Shown here one piece after another: positions 6,974 through 13,355 of a stretch of DNA of 17,870 nucleotides (position 1 is its first letter; every line of letters starts with the position of its first letter). The translations under genes were made by a program, and so were the position numbers. The notes below the pieces were generated by a model, which ran no database searches, was not told where the DNA came from, and worked only from the letters and a program-made list of their open reading frames with translations. This DNA is from an uncultured Oscillibacter sp. (lineage in GTDB: Bacteria > Bacillota > Clostridia > Oscillospirales > Oscillospiraceae), in NCBI GenBank assembly GCA_910576845.1, contig CAJTJA010000003.1:39943-57812 (forward strand), read 5' to 3'.

Positions 6974-7555
6974 ATGGACAGCGGAGTCAATTACATAGTC
7001 AACAACACAGGCATTCCCACCTCGGAGTGGGGAAAATACAGGCCTGCGGGCGTTAACCCGGACGGTCCCTCAGTGGACTTTTCGGAGCTTCTCTCCAGCA
7101 AGAACCAGGAGATCACCGGCAAGCTCACTGACGGGGCGAAAAAAACCTTGCAGCGGCTGAAAGCCAACCCGAACACCATTTCCAAGGTGGATTGGATGGA
7201 CCTGATGCATGAGCTGAACGCCATGGGAGTTATCAGCGACACGGATTACCAGGGAACCAATATGATGTTCCATCTGGTTCCCCTGGGGGATATGAACAAC
7301 CCATTTCCGACCTCGGCGGACATGCGGGACACGCTGGACCGTATCAACCGCTGGCCGGGAAATCCCTTGGACTACCTGGATCAGTGGGCCTTTTCTCTAA
7401 AGAAATGGGGGGCCGAGCTGTCCCGGGAGCTGAACCCCGACGGGACTCCCAAATACAAGGATGTCTCCCCGGTCTACGATCAGGCGGCCGCCTGTGGCCG
7501 GGTGTCCAATCTGATCAAGGGCCTTTTGTCCGCGGACCTGTTTGTCTCCCGGTGA
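6974..7555 (+). CDS. Protein of unknown function, second of a PadR-linked pair
   Basis: 193 residues, not recognised. AAGGAG precedes the ATG. The N-terminus (MDSGVNYIVNNTGIPTSEWG) is polar. The middle holds the helix-rich WMDLMHELNAMGVISDTDY, comparable with a stretch in the preceding protein. It continues with RDTLDRINRWPGNPLDYLDQW and a C-terminal helix (CGRVSNLIKGLLSADLF). It has no transmembrane or export signal and only one cysteine. It forms an operon with the preceding gene, both probably under PadR control. No function can be assigned. Confidence 0.82.
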   Translation: MDSGVNYIVNNTGIPTSEWGKYRPAGVNPDGPSVDFSELLSSKNQEITGKLTDGAKKTLQRLKANPNTISKVDWMDLMHELNAMGVISDTDYQGTNMMFHLVPLGDMNNPFPTSADMRDTLDRINRWPGNPLDYLDQWAFSLKKWGAELSRELNPDGTPKYKDVSPVYDQAAACGRVSNLIKGLLSADLFVSR

Positions 7556-7665
7556 AGTGAGCAGAACGAATTTTTAAAAGCCGGAGTACTTTTTAATCTG
7601 GCAGGGCAGGGTTATACGCTGCTTTTTCGGCGGCCGGATTTAGGGGATTGTTTATAAAGTGCTGA

Positions 7666-7675
7666 GACTGCCAAC
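7666..7675. repeat. Target-site duplication, left copy
   Basis: GACTGCCAAC, identical to 7807-7816 on the other side of the small element. The following base happens to be C in both copies. Confidence 0.8.
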
Positions 7676-7806
7676 CAATGTCATTAAATTAAGGGATTTG
7701 TCCCCAAAAATCCCACTCCAAAAGTTCGGAATAACCGCAAAACCAAGCAAAAACGCAATGTTTTTGATGAGGGTTTTTGGTGTATTGGCTTAATTTAATG
7801 ACATTG
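7676..7806. mobile_element. 131-bp MITE-like element with 18-bp terminal inverted repeats
   Basis: The ends CAATGTCATTAAATTAAG (7676-7693) and CTTAATTTAATGACATTG (7789-7806) are perfect reverse complements. Both sides are flanked by the direct repeat GACTGCCAAC (7666-7675 and 7807-7816), the expected target-site duplication. There is no room for a transposase, so it is non-autonomous. An 18-bp inverted repeat, an AAG-ending terminus and a 10-bp duplication fit the IS4/IS231 type of element; that family assignment is inferred from memory of such ends. Confidence 0.85.
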
Positions 7807-7816
7807 GACTGCCAAC
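7807..7816. repeat. Target-site duplication, right copy
   Basis: GACTGCCAAC, matching 7666-7675. Confidence 0.8.
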
Positions 7817-8020
7817 CGGCGGATTTTTCCGCTGATGCTTCGTTGCGTTCCTTCGAAATCCGTCAGGATTTCTGCGGACCAGCGCTTCGCCAAGTGATCG
7901 GATAGCCGTTGGCGGCTCTGCCGTCTTACGGATATCATATGCTCTTGGGGCAAAAAGTCTCCCGCTGCGGGGCGTATTTCCATTTTTCAAGCAGTGCCCA
8001 GCCTCCGGAGCGTCTGCTTT
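7817..8020. repeat. Gene-free, hairpin-rich interval, possibly a dispersed intergenic repeat
   Basis: It contains several short stem-loops: GCGGA/TCCGC, AAATCC/GGATTT, CCGT/ACGG and CCCG/CGGG. No reading frame has a start site or recognisable protein. The sequence resembles intergenic repeats I associate with related Clostridia, but that is recollection, not evidence in this window. It lies 3' of the guanine deaminase gene and may hold its transcript end. Confidence 0.35.
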
Positions 8021-9312
8021 CTATTTCTGCTGTGACTGGTGCGAAAGCTCCCGAGAAAAAACAAGCCTGCCCTCGCTCCAGACAGCCCGGACAGCTTCCT
8101 TCTGCCGCCGGTAGACACAGCGCTCCAGCCGTTCCTCCGGCGTCATGGGATGCGGCTGAGGGAGTGCGCCGTCATCCAATATGACAGCATGGAGGGTACT
8201 GCCGGGGGCAAAGCCCGGCTTTTCCCCAAAGAATGCAGCCCCGGCGGAAGTTCCCAGATACCACGCCTCGGCAACTGTGAGGAAGTCCGTCTCCCAGCCG
8301 TCCATAATCCGCCGGGCTTTGGAGGCTCGGATGGAAGCCGCCACTACGTCGAACATGCTGAGATGATCCCCGCCGGCAATGTCGCTGCCCAACGCCACTT
8401 TCAGCCCTTCCTTCAGCATGGTCCGGACCGGAGCCACGCCGGAGCATATGTTCTGGTTGGAATCCGCGCAGTGAACCACGGTCACACCGGCATTCCGCAT
8501 AGCTGCCCGTTCCCGGGGATCGGACCAGACACAGTGAGCCATTAATGTTCGGTGATTCCAGAGACCGTATTTCGCGTATGTCTCCCAATACTGTCCGCAA
8601 TCTGGGTGCAGCTCCTTTACCCACTGTATTTCGCCTGTGTTCTCCGACAGGTGAGACTGGACAGGAAGGCCTTGCTCCAATGCCAGCTTTCCAAGAAAAT
8701 TCATCAGTTCATCCGTGCAGGAGGGGGTGAAGCGGGGAGTCAGGATGGGCTTGACATACTGAAAGTCCCGGCATTCCTCCAGCCAGCGGAGGGTTTCCCG
8801 CTTGGAATCCTCCGTCTCTTCCTGGAGGGCCGGAATGCCGTTTCGGTCCATGTTCACCTTGCCTACATATCCGGTGACCCCGGCTCTCTCCAATTCCTCC
8901 ATTAGAATCAGCGTTGCCTCCCGGTGGAGGGAGGAGAACATGCAGACCCGTGTCGTGCCGTTTTCAACCAGTTCCCGGGCCAGCTTGCGGTACACCGTCC
9001 GGGCGTAGTCCGGGTTGGAAAACCGGGCCTCAGTGGGAAATGTGTAAGTGTTCAGCCAATCCAGAAGCGGCAGGTCCATGCCCATGCCCAGCATGGGATA
9101 TTGGGGGGCATGGAGATGGAGGTCCGCCAGGGACTGGAGAATCAGCGCGTCTCCATAGTCCTCCACGGCGCTCCGGCGTAATATTCCGGCAGAACAGGGA
9201 AGACCCCGGCGATGCGGCTGTCCTCCGCCACAAGGTATCCGTGCTCCGTGACTTCCAGTTTCCCCAGGGCCGGGGCGGACACGATGGTCCCCTTTAAAAT
9301 TGTAATCGACAT
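8021..9312 (-). pseudogene. guaD: Guanine deaminase gene interrupted by a single-base frameshift
   Basis: Guanine deaminase hydrolyses guanine to xanthine and ammonia. The gene starts at ATG 9312 (AAGGGG at 9321-9326, spacing 8) with MSITILKGTIVSAPALGKLE and runs in frame to about residue 49 (LPEYYAGAP). The continuing protein VEDYGDALILQSLADLHLHA is in the next frame. One base is missing around 9166-9170: GCGCCGTGGAGG where GCGCC-N-GTGGAGG is needed. Restored length is about 430 residues, normal for the family. All signature sites survive: zinc ligands HLH, TPRFTPSC, QSHLSE, AHCVW and GSDIAGG. The break is therefore recent, or a sequencing or assembly error. The downstream frame could begin at GTG 9166, but it would lack the N-terminal beta-sandwich strands. 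A promoter and a guanine riboswitch precede it. Confidence 0.88.
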
Positions 9313-9353
9313 GCAGACAACCCCTTCACAAGTTTGCCGATACAAAACAAAAA

Positions 9354-9396
9354 GGACGCCTGCGCGGACAGGGAAATCCCCTCTGCACAGACACCC
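9354..9396 (-). terminator. Riboswitch-controlled terminator before guaD
   Basis: On the minus strand GGGTGTCTGTGC (9396-9385) pairs over 12 positions, with G-U wobbles, with GCGCAGGCGTCC (9365-9354), enclosing a smaller AGGG/CCCT stem. A TTTTT tract follows (9353-9349). Its 5' arm overlaps the 3' strand of the aptamer P1 (9390-9396), so aptamer and terminator exclude each other. Confidence 0.75.
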
Positions 9397-9460
9397 ATAG
9401 AGAAGCCTCAGGCGGCTTCGTAGAAACGCCCGCGCCATACAGCGGGCTTATATGAGGTCC
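9390..9460 (-). promoter_or_regulatory. Guanine-class purine riboswitch aptamer
   Basis: The minus-strand leader matches the purine riboswitch core in order: CTCATATAA (P1/J1-2), P2 GCCCGC/GCGGGC with a loop containing TATGG, J2-3 GTTTCTAC, P3 GAAGCC/GGCTTC with a loop containing CC for the kissing contact, and CTATGGG. The specificity base before TATGG is C, the guanine form (adenine aptamers carry U), and U51 of the core is kept. Loop 2 is one base longer and loop 3 one base shorter than in B. subtilis xpt. It precedes a guanine deaminase gene, which agrees with the ligand. Confidence 0.9.
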
Positions 9461-9485
9461 TTTAACCTTGCATCGAATGAATCAC

Positions 9486-9514
9486 AGTATACCATGATTG
9501 CCTCCGGAAATCAA
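9486..9514 (-). promoter_or_regulatory. Sigma-A promoter of the guaD transcript
   Basis: TTGATT (9514-9509), 17 bases, then TATACT (9491-9486), read on the minus strand. The start near 9479 places the aptamer about 20 bases into the transcript. It is divergent from the ZIP transporter gene. Confidence 0.68.
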
Positions 9515-9596
9515 GCACCACTTCTGTCTTGCCGGCTTATACTGGCATACGGACGGACCGAAACTCCGGACCGCCCGAATCAAGACAAAGGCGTTG

Positions 9597-10364
9597 ATGT
9601 GTATGCTGCGGTCTCTTGGCTGGGCCGCCCTGGGCACGGGTTTCACGTTTCTGATGACCACTCTGGGCGCCGCCATGGTGTTTTTTCTCTCTGGGGAGCC
9701 GAAGCCCCGGTTTCAAAAGGCAATGCTGGGTTTTGCTGCTGGGGTGATGACGGCGGCTTCTGTGTGGAGTTTGCTGCTCCCCGCCATTGACCAAGCCGCA
9801 GAGGAGGGAAAACTCCCCGGCTGGCTGCCTGCTGCGGCCGGGATGCTGCTGGGAGTAGTCTTCCTGGCTGCCTTGGATGCGCTGCTGCCCCGCCTCCGGC
9901 GGGAAAGGGAAGTCAATGATGCCTGGCGGCAGAATACCCTACTTATGACGGCAATCACCCTACATAACGTGCCGGAGGGCATGGCGGTAGGCTTGGCTTT
10001 CGCATTAGCCGCCAGCGGGGAAGGAGCTGCTGGGGCTATGGCCTTGGCTCTGGGCATTGGCATCCAAAATTTTCCCGAGGGAGCGGCAGTAGCCCTGCCA
10101 CTGCGGCAGGAAGGCCGGGGACGGCTGAAAGCTTTTACCGGGGGAATGCTCTCCGGGGCGGTGGAGCCGGTGTTCGGCATTCTGGTGGTGCTGATCGCCG
10201 CCTGGGCCCATCCCATGATGCCCTGGCTGCTCAGCTTTGCTGCCGGGGCGATGCTGTATGTGGTGGTGGAAGAGCTGGTTCCGCAAGCCCACAGCCGGGC
10301 GGGAACCTGCGGATTTGTCGGCGGGTTTCTCATTATGATGGTCCTGGATGTGGCCTTGGGATAA
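9597..10364 (+). CDS. ZIP family divalent metal transporter
   Basis: 255 residues, mostly hydrophobic, with about eight membrane segments. Two ZIP signature motifs are present in paired helices: HNVPEG (123-128) and QNFPEG (157-162), which form the binuclear metal site in ZupT-type importers; EELVPQAH occurs near the end. It probably brings zinc, iron or manganese into the cell. The start is uncertain: the ATG at 9597 has a weak AAAGG 5 bases upstream, the ATG at 9603 is also possible, and a longer frame from 9498 would overlap the guaD promoter with an implausible polar N-terminus. It stands alone, followed by a strong terminator. Confidence 0.9.
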   Translation: MCMLRSLGWAALGTGFTFLMTTLGAAMVFFLSGEPKPRFQKAMLGFAAGVMTAASVWSLLLPAIDQAAEEGKLPGWLPAAAGMLLGVVFLAALDALLPRLRREREVNDAWRQNTLLMTAITLHNVPEGMAVGLAFALAASGEGAAGAMALALGIGIQNFPEGAAVALPLRQEGRGRLKAFTGGMLSGAVEPVFGILVVLIAAWAHPMMPWLLSFAAGAMLYVVVEELVPQAHSRAGTCGFVGGFLIMMVLDVALG

Positions 10365-10367
10365 ACG

Positions 10368-10404
10368 AACGCGGCAGTCTCCTGACTGCCGCGTTTTATT
10401 TTTC
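10368..10404 (+). terminator. Rho-independent terminator after the ZIP gene
   Basis: A perfect 12-bp stem: AACGCGGCAGTC (10368-10379), loop TCCT, and GACTGCCGCGTT (10384-10395). The T-rich tail TTTATTTTT follows. It starts 4 bases after the stop codon. Confidence 0.92.
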
Positions 10405-10538
10405 TCGCGCCGCAGAGCACAGAGAACTTTTTGTGGCCGCACTCTTCCACGCTGTTCCTTACAAGGGAGAAGCATCCGGTACGCGCCCGGAGTTTGCCTG
10501 CCGCCATTTTCTGCCCCGGATTTTTGCATATATCCTGG
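10405..10538. other. Intergenic stretch with no recognisable feature
   Basis: I see no start site with ribosome binding site, conserved protein, RNA motif or repeat between the ZIP terminator and the inverted-repeat element at 10539. Confidence 0.5.
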
Positions 10539-10697
10539 GGCCTGTTCACATAAGGCCAAACACACATCTTTCCGGCAAATTTTGCCGCCTGCGGCGTTAA
10601 AAATTTTTGACGTACGCCAGTACACCTGCAAATTTTTGCCTTGCAGCCGGCGAAAATTTGCTCGAAAATCTGCACATTTGTCTTATGTGAACAGGCC
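10539..10697. repeat. 159-bp inverted-repeat element (MITE-like), ends 16 bp
   Basis: GGCCTGTTCACATAAG (10539-10554) is the exact reverse complement of CTTATGTGAACAGGCC (10682-10697). Inside are a palindrome CGGCAAATTTTGCCG and a 13-bp near-perfect hairpin GCAAATTTTTGCC/GGCGAAAATTTGC. There is no coding capacity. I find no clear target duplication, so mobility is inferred only from the terminal repeats and internal structure. The right end abuts the hxlR stop codon at 10698, and the folded RNA could act as that gene's 3' end. Confidence 0.65.
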
Positions 10698-11021
10698 TTA
10701 AGCATTTTTTGTCTTATACTCCTCACCCCAATGCTGCATGGCGTCCAAAACCGGTTTGAGACTGTGGCCCAGCTCTGTCAATGTATATTCCACGCGTGGC
10801 GGCACCTCTGGAAAGACCGTCCGAATAAGCAACCCGCTTTCTTCCATCTGCCGAAGCTGGGATGTCAGCACTTTCTGGCTCACACTTCCAATGGATTTCT
10901 TCAATTCCCCAAACCGTTTTGTCCCCGGCAGCAAATCCCGGATAATGAGTACCTTCCACTTGTCGCTGATGAGCGCCAGCGTTGTTTCCACCGGGCAGGC
11001 GGGCAAAGTCTTTGCCTCCAT
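10698..11021 (-). CDS. HxlR family winged-helix transcriptional regulator
   Basis: 107 residues. The family signature is intact: CPVETTLALISDKWKVLIIRD, then RFGELKKSIGSVSQKVLTSQLRQMEESGLL and the wing VPPRVEYTLTELG, with a C-terminal helix. A cysteine at the start of the domain (Cys9 in PACPVE) is the residue that senses thiol stress or electrophiles in several HxlR proteins such as YodB and HypR. The ATG at 11021 is 8 bases after AGGAGG (complement of 11030-11035); an ATG ten codons earlier would put that site inside the gene. It is divergent from the MBL-like gene at 11308, its probable target. Confidence 0.93.
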   Translation of the reverse strand: MEAKTLPACPVETTLALISDKWKVLIIRDLLPGTKRFGELKKSIGSVSQKVLTSQLRQMEESGLLIRTVFPEVPPRVEYTLTELGHSLKPVLDAMQHWGEEYKTKNA

Positions 11022-11067
11022 CACCGTATCCTCCTGTCTGTTAGTTTCCAAAATGCCGTACAGCCTT

Positions 11068-11097
11068 ACTTTACCGTATCTTCCTTGTTGGGGTCAA
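11068..11097 (-). promoter_or_regulatory. Sigma-A promoter of the hxlR gene
   Basis: TTGACC (11097-11092), 18 bases, then TAAAGT (11073-11068) on the minus strand; the start lies about 40 bases before the ATG. Confidence 0.6.
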
Positions 11098-11165
11098 GGT
11101 GAAAAAATTTTTCTCCTCCGCTAAAATACCGGAACCCCTTGAAACCACACAAGCGTTTTCTCTCG

Positions 11166-11212
11166 GTAACGGTCCAATCGTTACGTTCAGGTGCCTATAC
11201 CACAATATTGTG
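11166..11212. promoter_or_regulatory. Candidate operators in the hxlR/MBL divergent region
   Basis: Two symmetric sites: GTAACG/CGTTAC (11166-11171 and 11179-11184) and the perfect 12-bp palindrome CACAATATTGTG (11201-11212). The second lies just upstream of a weak plus-strand promoter (TGTTCA 11218-11223, 17 bases, TATGAT 11241-11246). Binding by HxlR is inferred. Confidence 0.4.
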
Positions 11213-11307
11213 CGTACTGTTCAAATGACGTTTGCCGCTGTATGATGCAGACATAAGGACGGGGGAACAACCCGCTGTAAGCAAACGCATCAATGGAGGT
11301 ACGCATG

Positions 11308-12099
11308 ATGAACAAGAAAGACTTTACCACTGTCCGGCTGGCCCGGGGCGAAATGCACATCTATGACTGTGGAGACGTGAAGCTCCACGCCTATCAGACC
11401 GGCGACCCGCTGGCGGACGAGGTATTTTTGGTGGAAAAGGAGGGGAGGTTTGTGGCCGTCGAATCCCCCTGCTTCACCGGCAGCGTCACTGCGCTGAATG
11501 AGTATCTGGCGGGCCGGGATGTGGCCGGCGTGCTGGTGGCCTATCACGGCGCGGGCGCCGCCTTTCTGCCGGACGTCCCCAAGTACGCCACCGTTAACGC
11601 CGCAGAGTATGTCCGTCAGGGCGGCGGCAAGGCCTTGATCGACCAGTTTGCCGCCACATTCGGCAGCGCCTTTGACAATTCCATCCATCCCATCAGCCAT
11701 ATCCTCACCGAGGGGGAGGTGATCATCGGGGGTATCCGGTTTGTCATTCACCAGACGGCGGAGGCCTTTGATGTAGAAATCCCTGAGATCAATGCGGTCT
11801 ACACCCACATGCTGGGCCACGACTGCCATTCCATTGTGGCTGGATCCGGCCACGCCGATGCTATAATTGCCCAGCTTCGGGGGTATATCCAGCGCGGCTA
11901 TGATCTGATTCTCACCTCCCATTACACTCCGGAGGATTTGAAAGACGCGGAGACCAAGATTTGCTACCTGAAGGAGCTGAAGACCATTGCTGCTTCCTGC
12001 GCCGGCGGAGAGGAATTTAAAACCGCAGTCCGGGAGCGGTATCCGGCCTACAGTGGGGAAACCTATCTGAACATGACCGCCGGATTTTTCTTCGGCTGA
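11308..12099 (+). CDS. MBL-fold-like metallo-hydrolase family protein, function unknown
   Basis: 263 residues. The order LVAYHGAGAAF, AVYTHMLGHDCHSIVAG and LILTSHYTPEDLKDAETKI matches a group of uncharacterised MBL-fold hydrolases. The classic HxHxDH metal motif is reduced to a single His in the first block, so metal binding may be altered. GGAGG at 11295-11299 is 8 bases before the ATG at 11308; ATG 11305 is an alternative. There is no signal peptide, so it is cytosolic. It is divergent from an HxlR regulator, which suggests induction by a reactive small molecule. The substrate is unknown. Confidence 0.75.
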   Translation: MNKKDFTTVRLARGEMHIYDCGDVKLHAYQTGDPLADEVFLVEKEGRFVAVESPCFTGSVTALNEYLAGRDVAGVLVAYHGAGAAFLPDVPKYATVNAAEYVRQGGGKALIDQFAATFGSAFDNSIHPISHILTEGEVIIGGIRFVIHQTAEAFDVEIPEINAVYTHMLGHDCHSIVAGSGHADAIIAQLRGYIQRGYDLILTSHYTPEDLKDAETKICYLKELKTIAASCAGGEEFKTAVRERYPAYSGETYLNMTAGFFFG

Positions 12100-12109
12100 T
12101 TTCACAAAA

Positions 12110-12141
12110 ATTCTCCCTCCGGAAAAATCCGGAGGGAGAAT
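12110..12141. terminator. Terminator hairpin after the MBL-like gene
   Basis: A perfect 14-bp stem, ATTCTCCCTCCGGA (12110-12123) with TCCGGAGGGAGAAT (12128-12141) and an AAAA loop. The T tract is present only when read on the minus strand (complement of AAAAA before the stem). It may therefore serve minus-strand transcripts as well as, or more than, the plus-strand gene. Confidence 0.65.
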
Positions 12142-12142
12142 C

Positions 12143-12426
12143 GTGTATGACGAGGGCTGGTATCAGGCCCAAGACCGCTATCATGACTTTCTGCGGCGGC
12201 ACGAAGGACGGCGGGTGGTCTTGCTGGAACTGGGCGTAGGATACAACACCCCTGTGATTATCAAGTATCCATTCTGGGGTGCACTCTTGGCAATCCGAAT
12301 GCCTTTTATATCTGTGTCAACTGCCAGGAGGCGGCTGCTCCAAAGGAAATTGCCGGCTGCTCTCTCTGTATTAAAAGCGATATCGGTGGATTACTGAACG
12401 ATATCTTTCATAGCCGGCGCGGTTGA
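12143..12426 (+). pseudogene. Remnant of a SIR2-family NAD-dependent deacylase (C-terminal part)
   Basis: The first frame reads YDEGWYQAQDRYHDFLRR then VVLLELGVGYNTPVIIKYPFW, a hallmark of the C-terminal half of Firmicutes SIR2 proteins. After YPFW the match moves to the next frame, about 12281-12286, reading LGNPNAFYICVNCQEAAAPK, then EIAGCSLCIKSDIGGLL to a TGA at 12424-12426. One base is therefore missing. The N-terminal NAD-binding half is absent: the fragment begins directly after the hairpin at 12110-12141. No ribosome binding site is present. This is a deletion relic, not a functional gene. Confidence 0.72.
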
Positions 12427-12686
12427 AAAAGAGCAGTGGCTCTTCTTCAACAAGCGGACAATGGCCCGCCTGCGCACGGAGGGTGCAGACGCTTATAGAG
12501 TCAGGGGCAGCTGAGTTGAGAGAATCTATAGGCTTCTTATTTTCCGCTGCGACGGCTATAAAAACCGGAACCTGCCCCGCTCCGGGCGGTTATATCCAAG
12601 AAATGCAAAGAAAATACAAGTTTCTAAATCAGGCCTGAATTTTCTTTGCGTTTCTTAGAGCGGCTGCTGCGGCGTGCGTTCCTCTG
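12427..12686. other. Non-coding or decayed stretch before the YdeI-family gene
   Basis: A 38-codon plus-strand frame (12398-12514) contains the protein-like EKEQWLFFNKRTMARLRTEG but has no start signal and overlaps the SIR2 relic in another frame; it is probably more gene debris. At 12598-12656 an 18-bp hairpin (AAGAAATGCAAAGAAAAT with its complement, one G-T pair) may act as a 3' end for the minus-strand gene. Nothing else is recognisable. Confidence 0.4.
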
Positions 12687-13247
12687 CTACATGGGCTTCC
12701 GGTTTCTGTTGAGCCGGTCCACCATCCAGGCGATTCGTTTTTCTCGTCCGGCGTCTGTCTTTGCGTCAAAATACGCTTTTGCATAGGTTTTTTTCACGGA
12801 TAAGGGCATGGCCTGAAAATTTGTGCAGGCAGGCTCATAACCTTCCAGCAATGTGGAGAGCTGGGTAATTTGTTTCTCCGTAACCGCTGTGGGGTTTGGA
12901 GCGTACCACTGTCCGCTTTTTTTGGCTTCCTCTATTTTCTTTCTGCCGAAATCCGTCATAAGTCCCCGCTTTTCAAGACATTCGGCCAATGCCTTGTTTT
13001 TTTCAGACCACTTGCTCTTCTGCCTGCGCATAGAAAAATATTTTTTGTAAGCTTTATCATCGATCCTCTGCATCTGTCCGTCGATCCATCCAAAGCAGAG
13101 GGCTTCTTCAAGCGCTTCCCCTGCCGTTATTGTTTTTGGCCCGCCGGCCTTACCAAACAATAGCCAAACGCCTGTATTTGACAGGCAATGGTCGTATAGC
13201 CATTCTCTGAATTCCTCTCTCCCGGCAAATTCCATAATTTCGCTCAT
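12687..13247 (-). CDS. YdeI/OmdA family protein
   Basis: 186 residues. The family core is clear: FREWLYDHCLSNTGVWLLFGK, EALCFGWIDGQMQRIDD, YFSMRRQKSKWSEKN, and a C-terminal domain ending KRIAWMVDRLNRNRKP. Relatives in enterobacteria have been linked to resistance to antimicrobial peptides and bacteriocins; in Firmicutes the role is not known. The ATG at 13247 is preferred, with GGGAG about 11 bases upstream; a GTG at 13265 would add six residues. It stands alone on the minus strand, 108 bases beyond the end of dapH, with a hairpin between them. Confidence 0.88.
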   Translation of the reverse strand: MSEIMEFAGREEFREWLYDHCLSNTGVWLLFGKAGGPKTITAGEALEEALCFGWIDGQMQRIDDKAYKKYFSMRRQKSKWSEKNKALAECLEKRGLMTDFGRKKIEEAKKSGQWYAPNPTAVTEKQITQLSTLLEGYEPACTNFQAMPLSVKKTYAKAYFDAKTDAGREKRIAWMVDRLNRNRKPM

Positions 13248-13280
13248 ACTGTATGCTTCTCCCACCCGTTGAATTTGAGA

Positions 13281-13317
13281 ACGCCTGCCAGCGCCTGTTT
13301 AGGCCGCTGGCAGGCGT
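13281..13317 (-). terminator. Hairpin at the end of the dap operon
   Basis: A 13-bp perfect stem, ACGCCTGCCAGCG (13281-13293) with CGCTGGCAGGCGT (13305-13317), 38 bases after the dapH stop. The minus-strand tail (TCTCAAATT) has few T residues, so it is a terminator or 3' stabiliser of moderate certainty. Confidence 0.55.
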
Positions 13318-13355
13318 GTTGATCATTGTTGATGGTGTGCTTTCCCAATGAGGTA

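Noticed and set aside
7556..7665. Terminator right after the unknown gene pair
   Set aside because: T-rich runs are present but I could not find a convincing GC-rich stem in front of them.
8039..8545. Plus-strand open frames opposite guaD
   Set aside because: Antisense to conserved deaminase sequence, with no start signals.
9313..9438. N-terminal extension of the guanine deaminase frame
   Set aside because: This part is the riboswitch and terminator leader; the ATG at 9312 has the ribosome binding site and the family N-terminus.
9713..10726. 337-codon minus-strand open frame opposite the ZIP gene
   Set aside because: It is antisense to conserved ZIP motifs and crosses a terminator and an inverted-repeat element; low-complexity Ala/Ser/Pro.
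11290..12105. Minus-strand open frame opposite the MBL-like gene
   Set aside because: A shadow of the coding strand with no ribosome binding site or family match.
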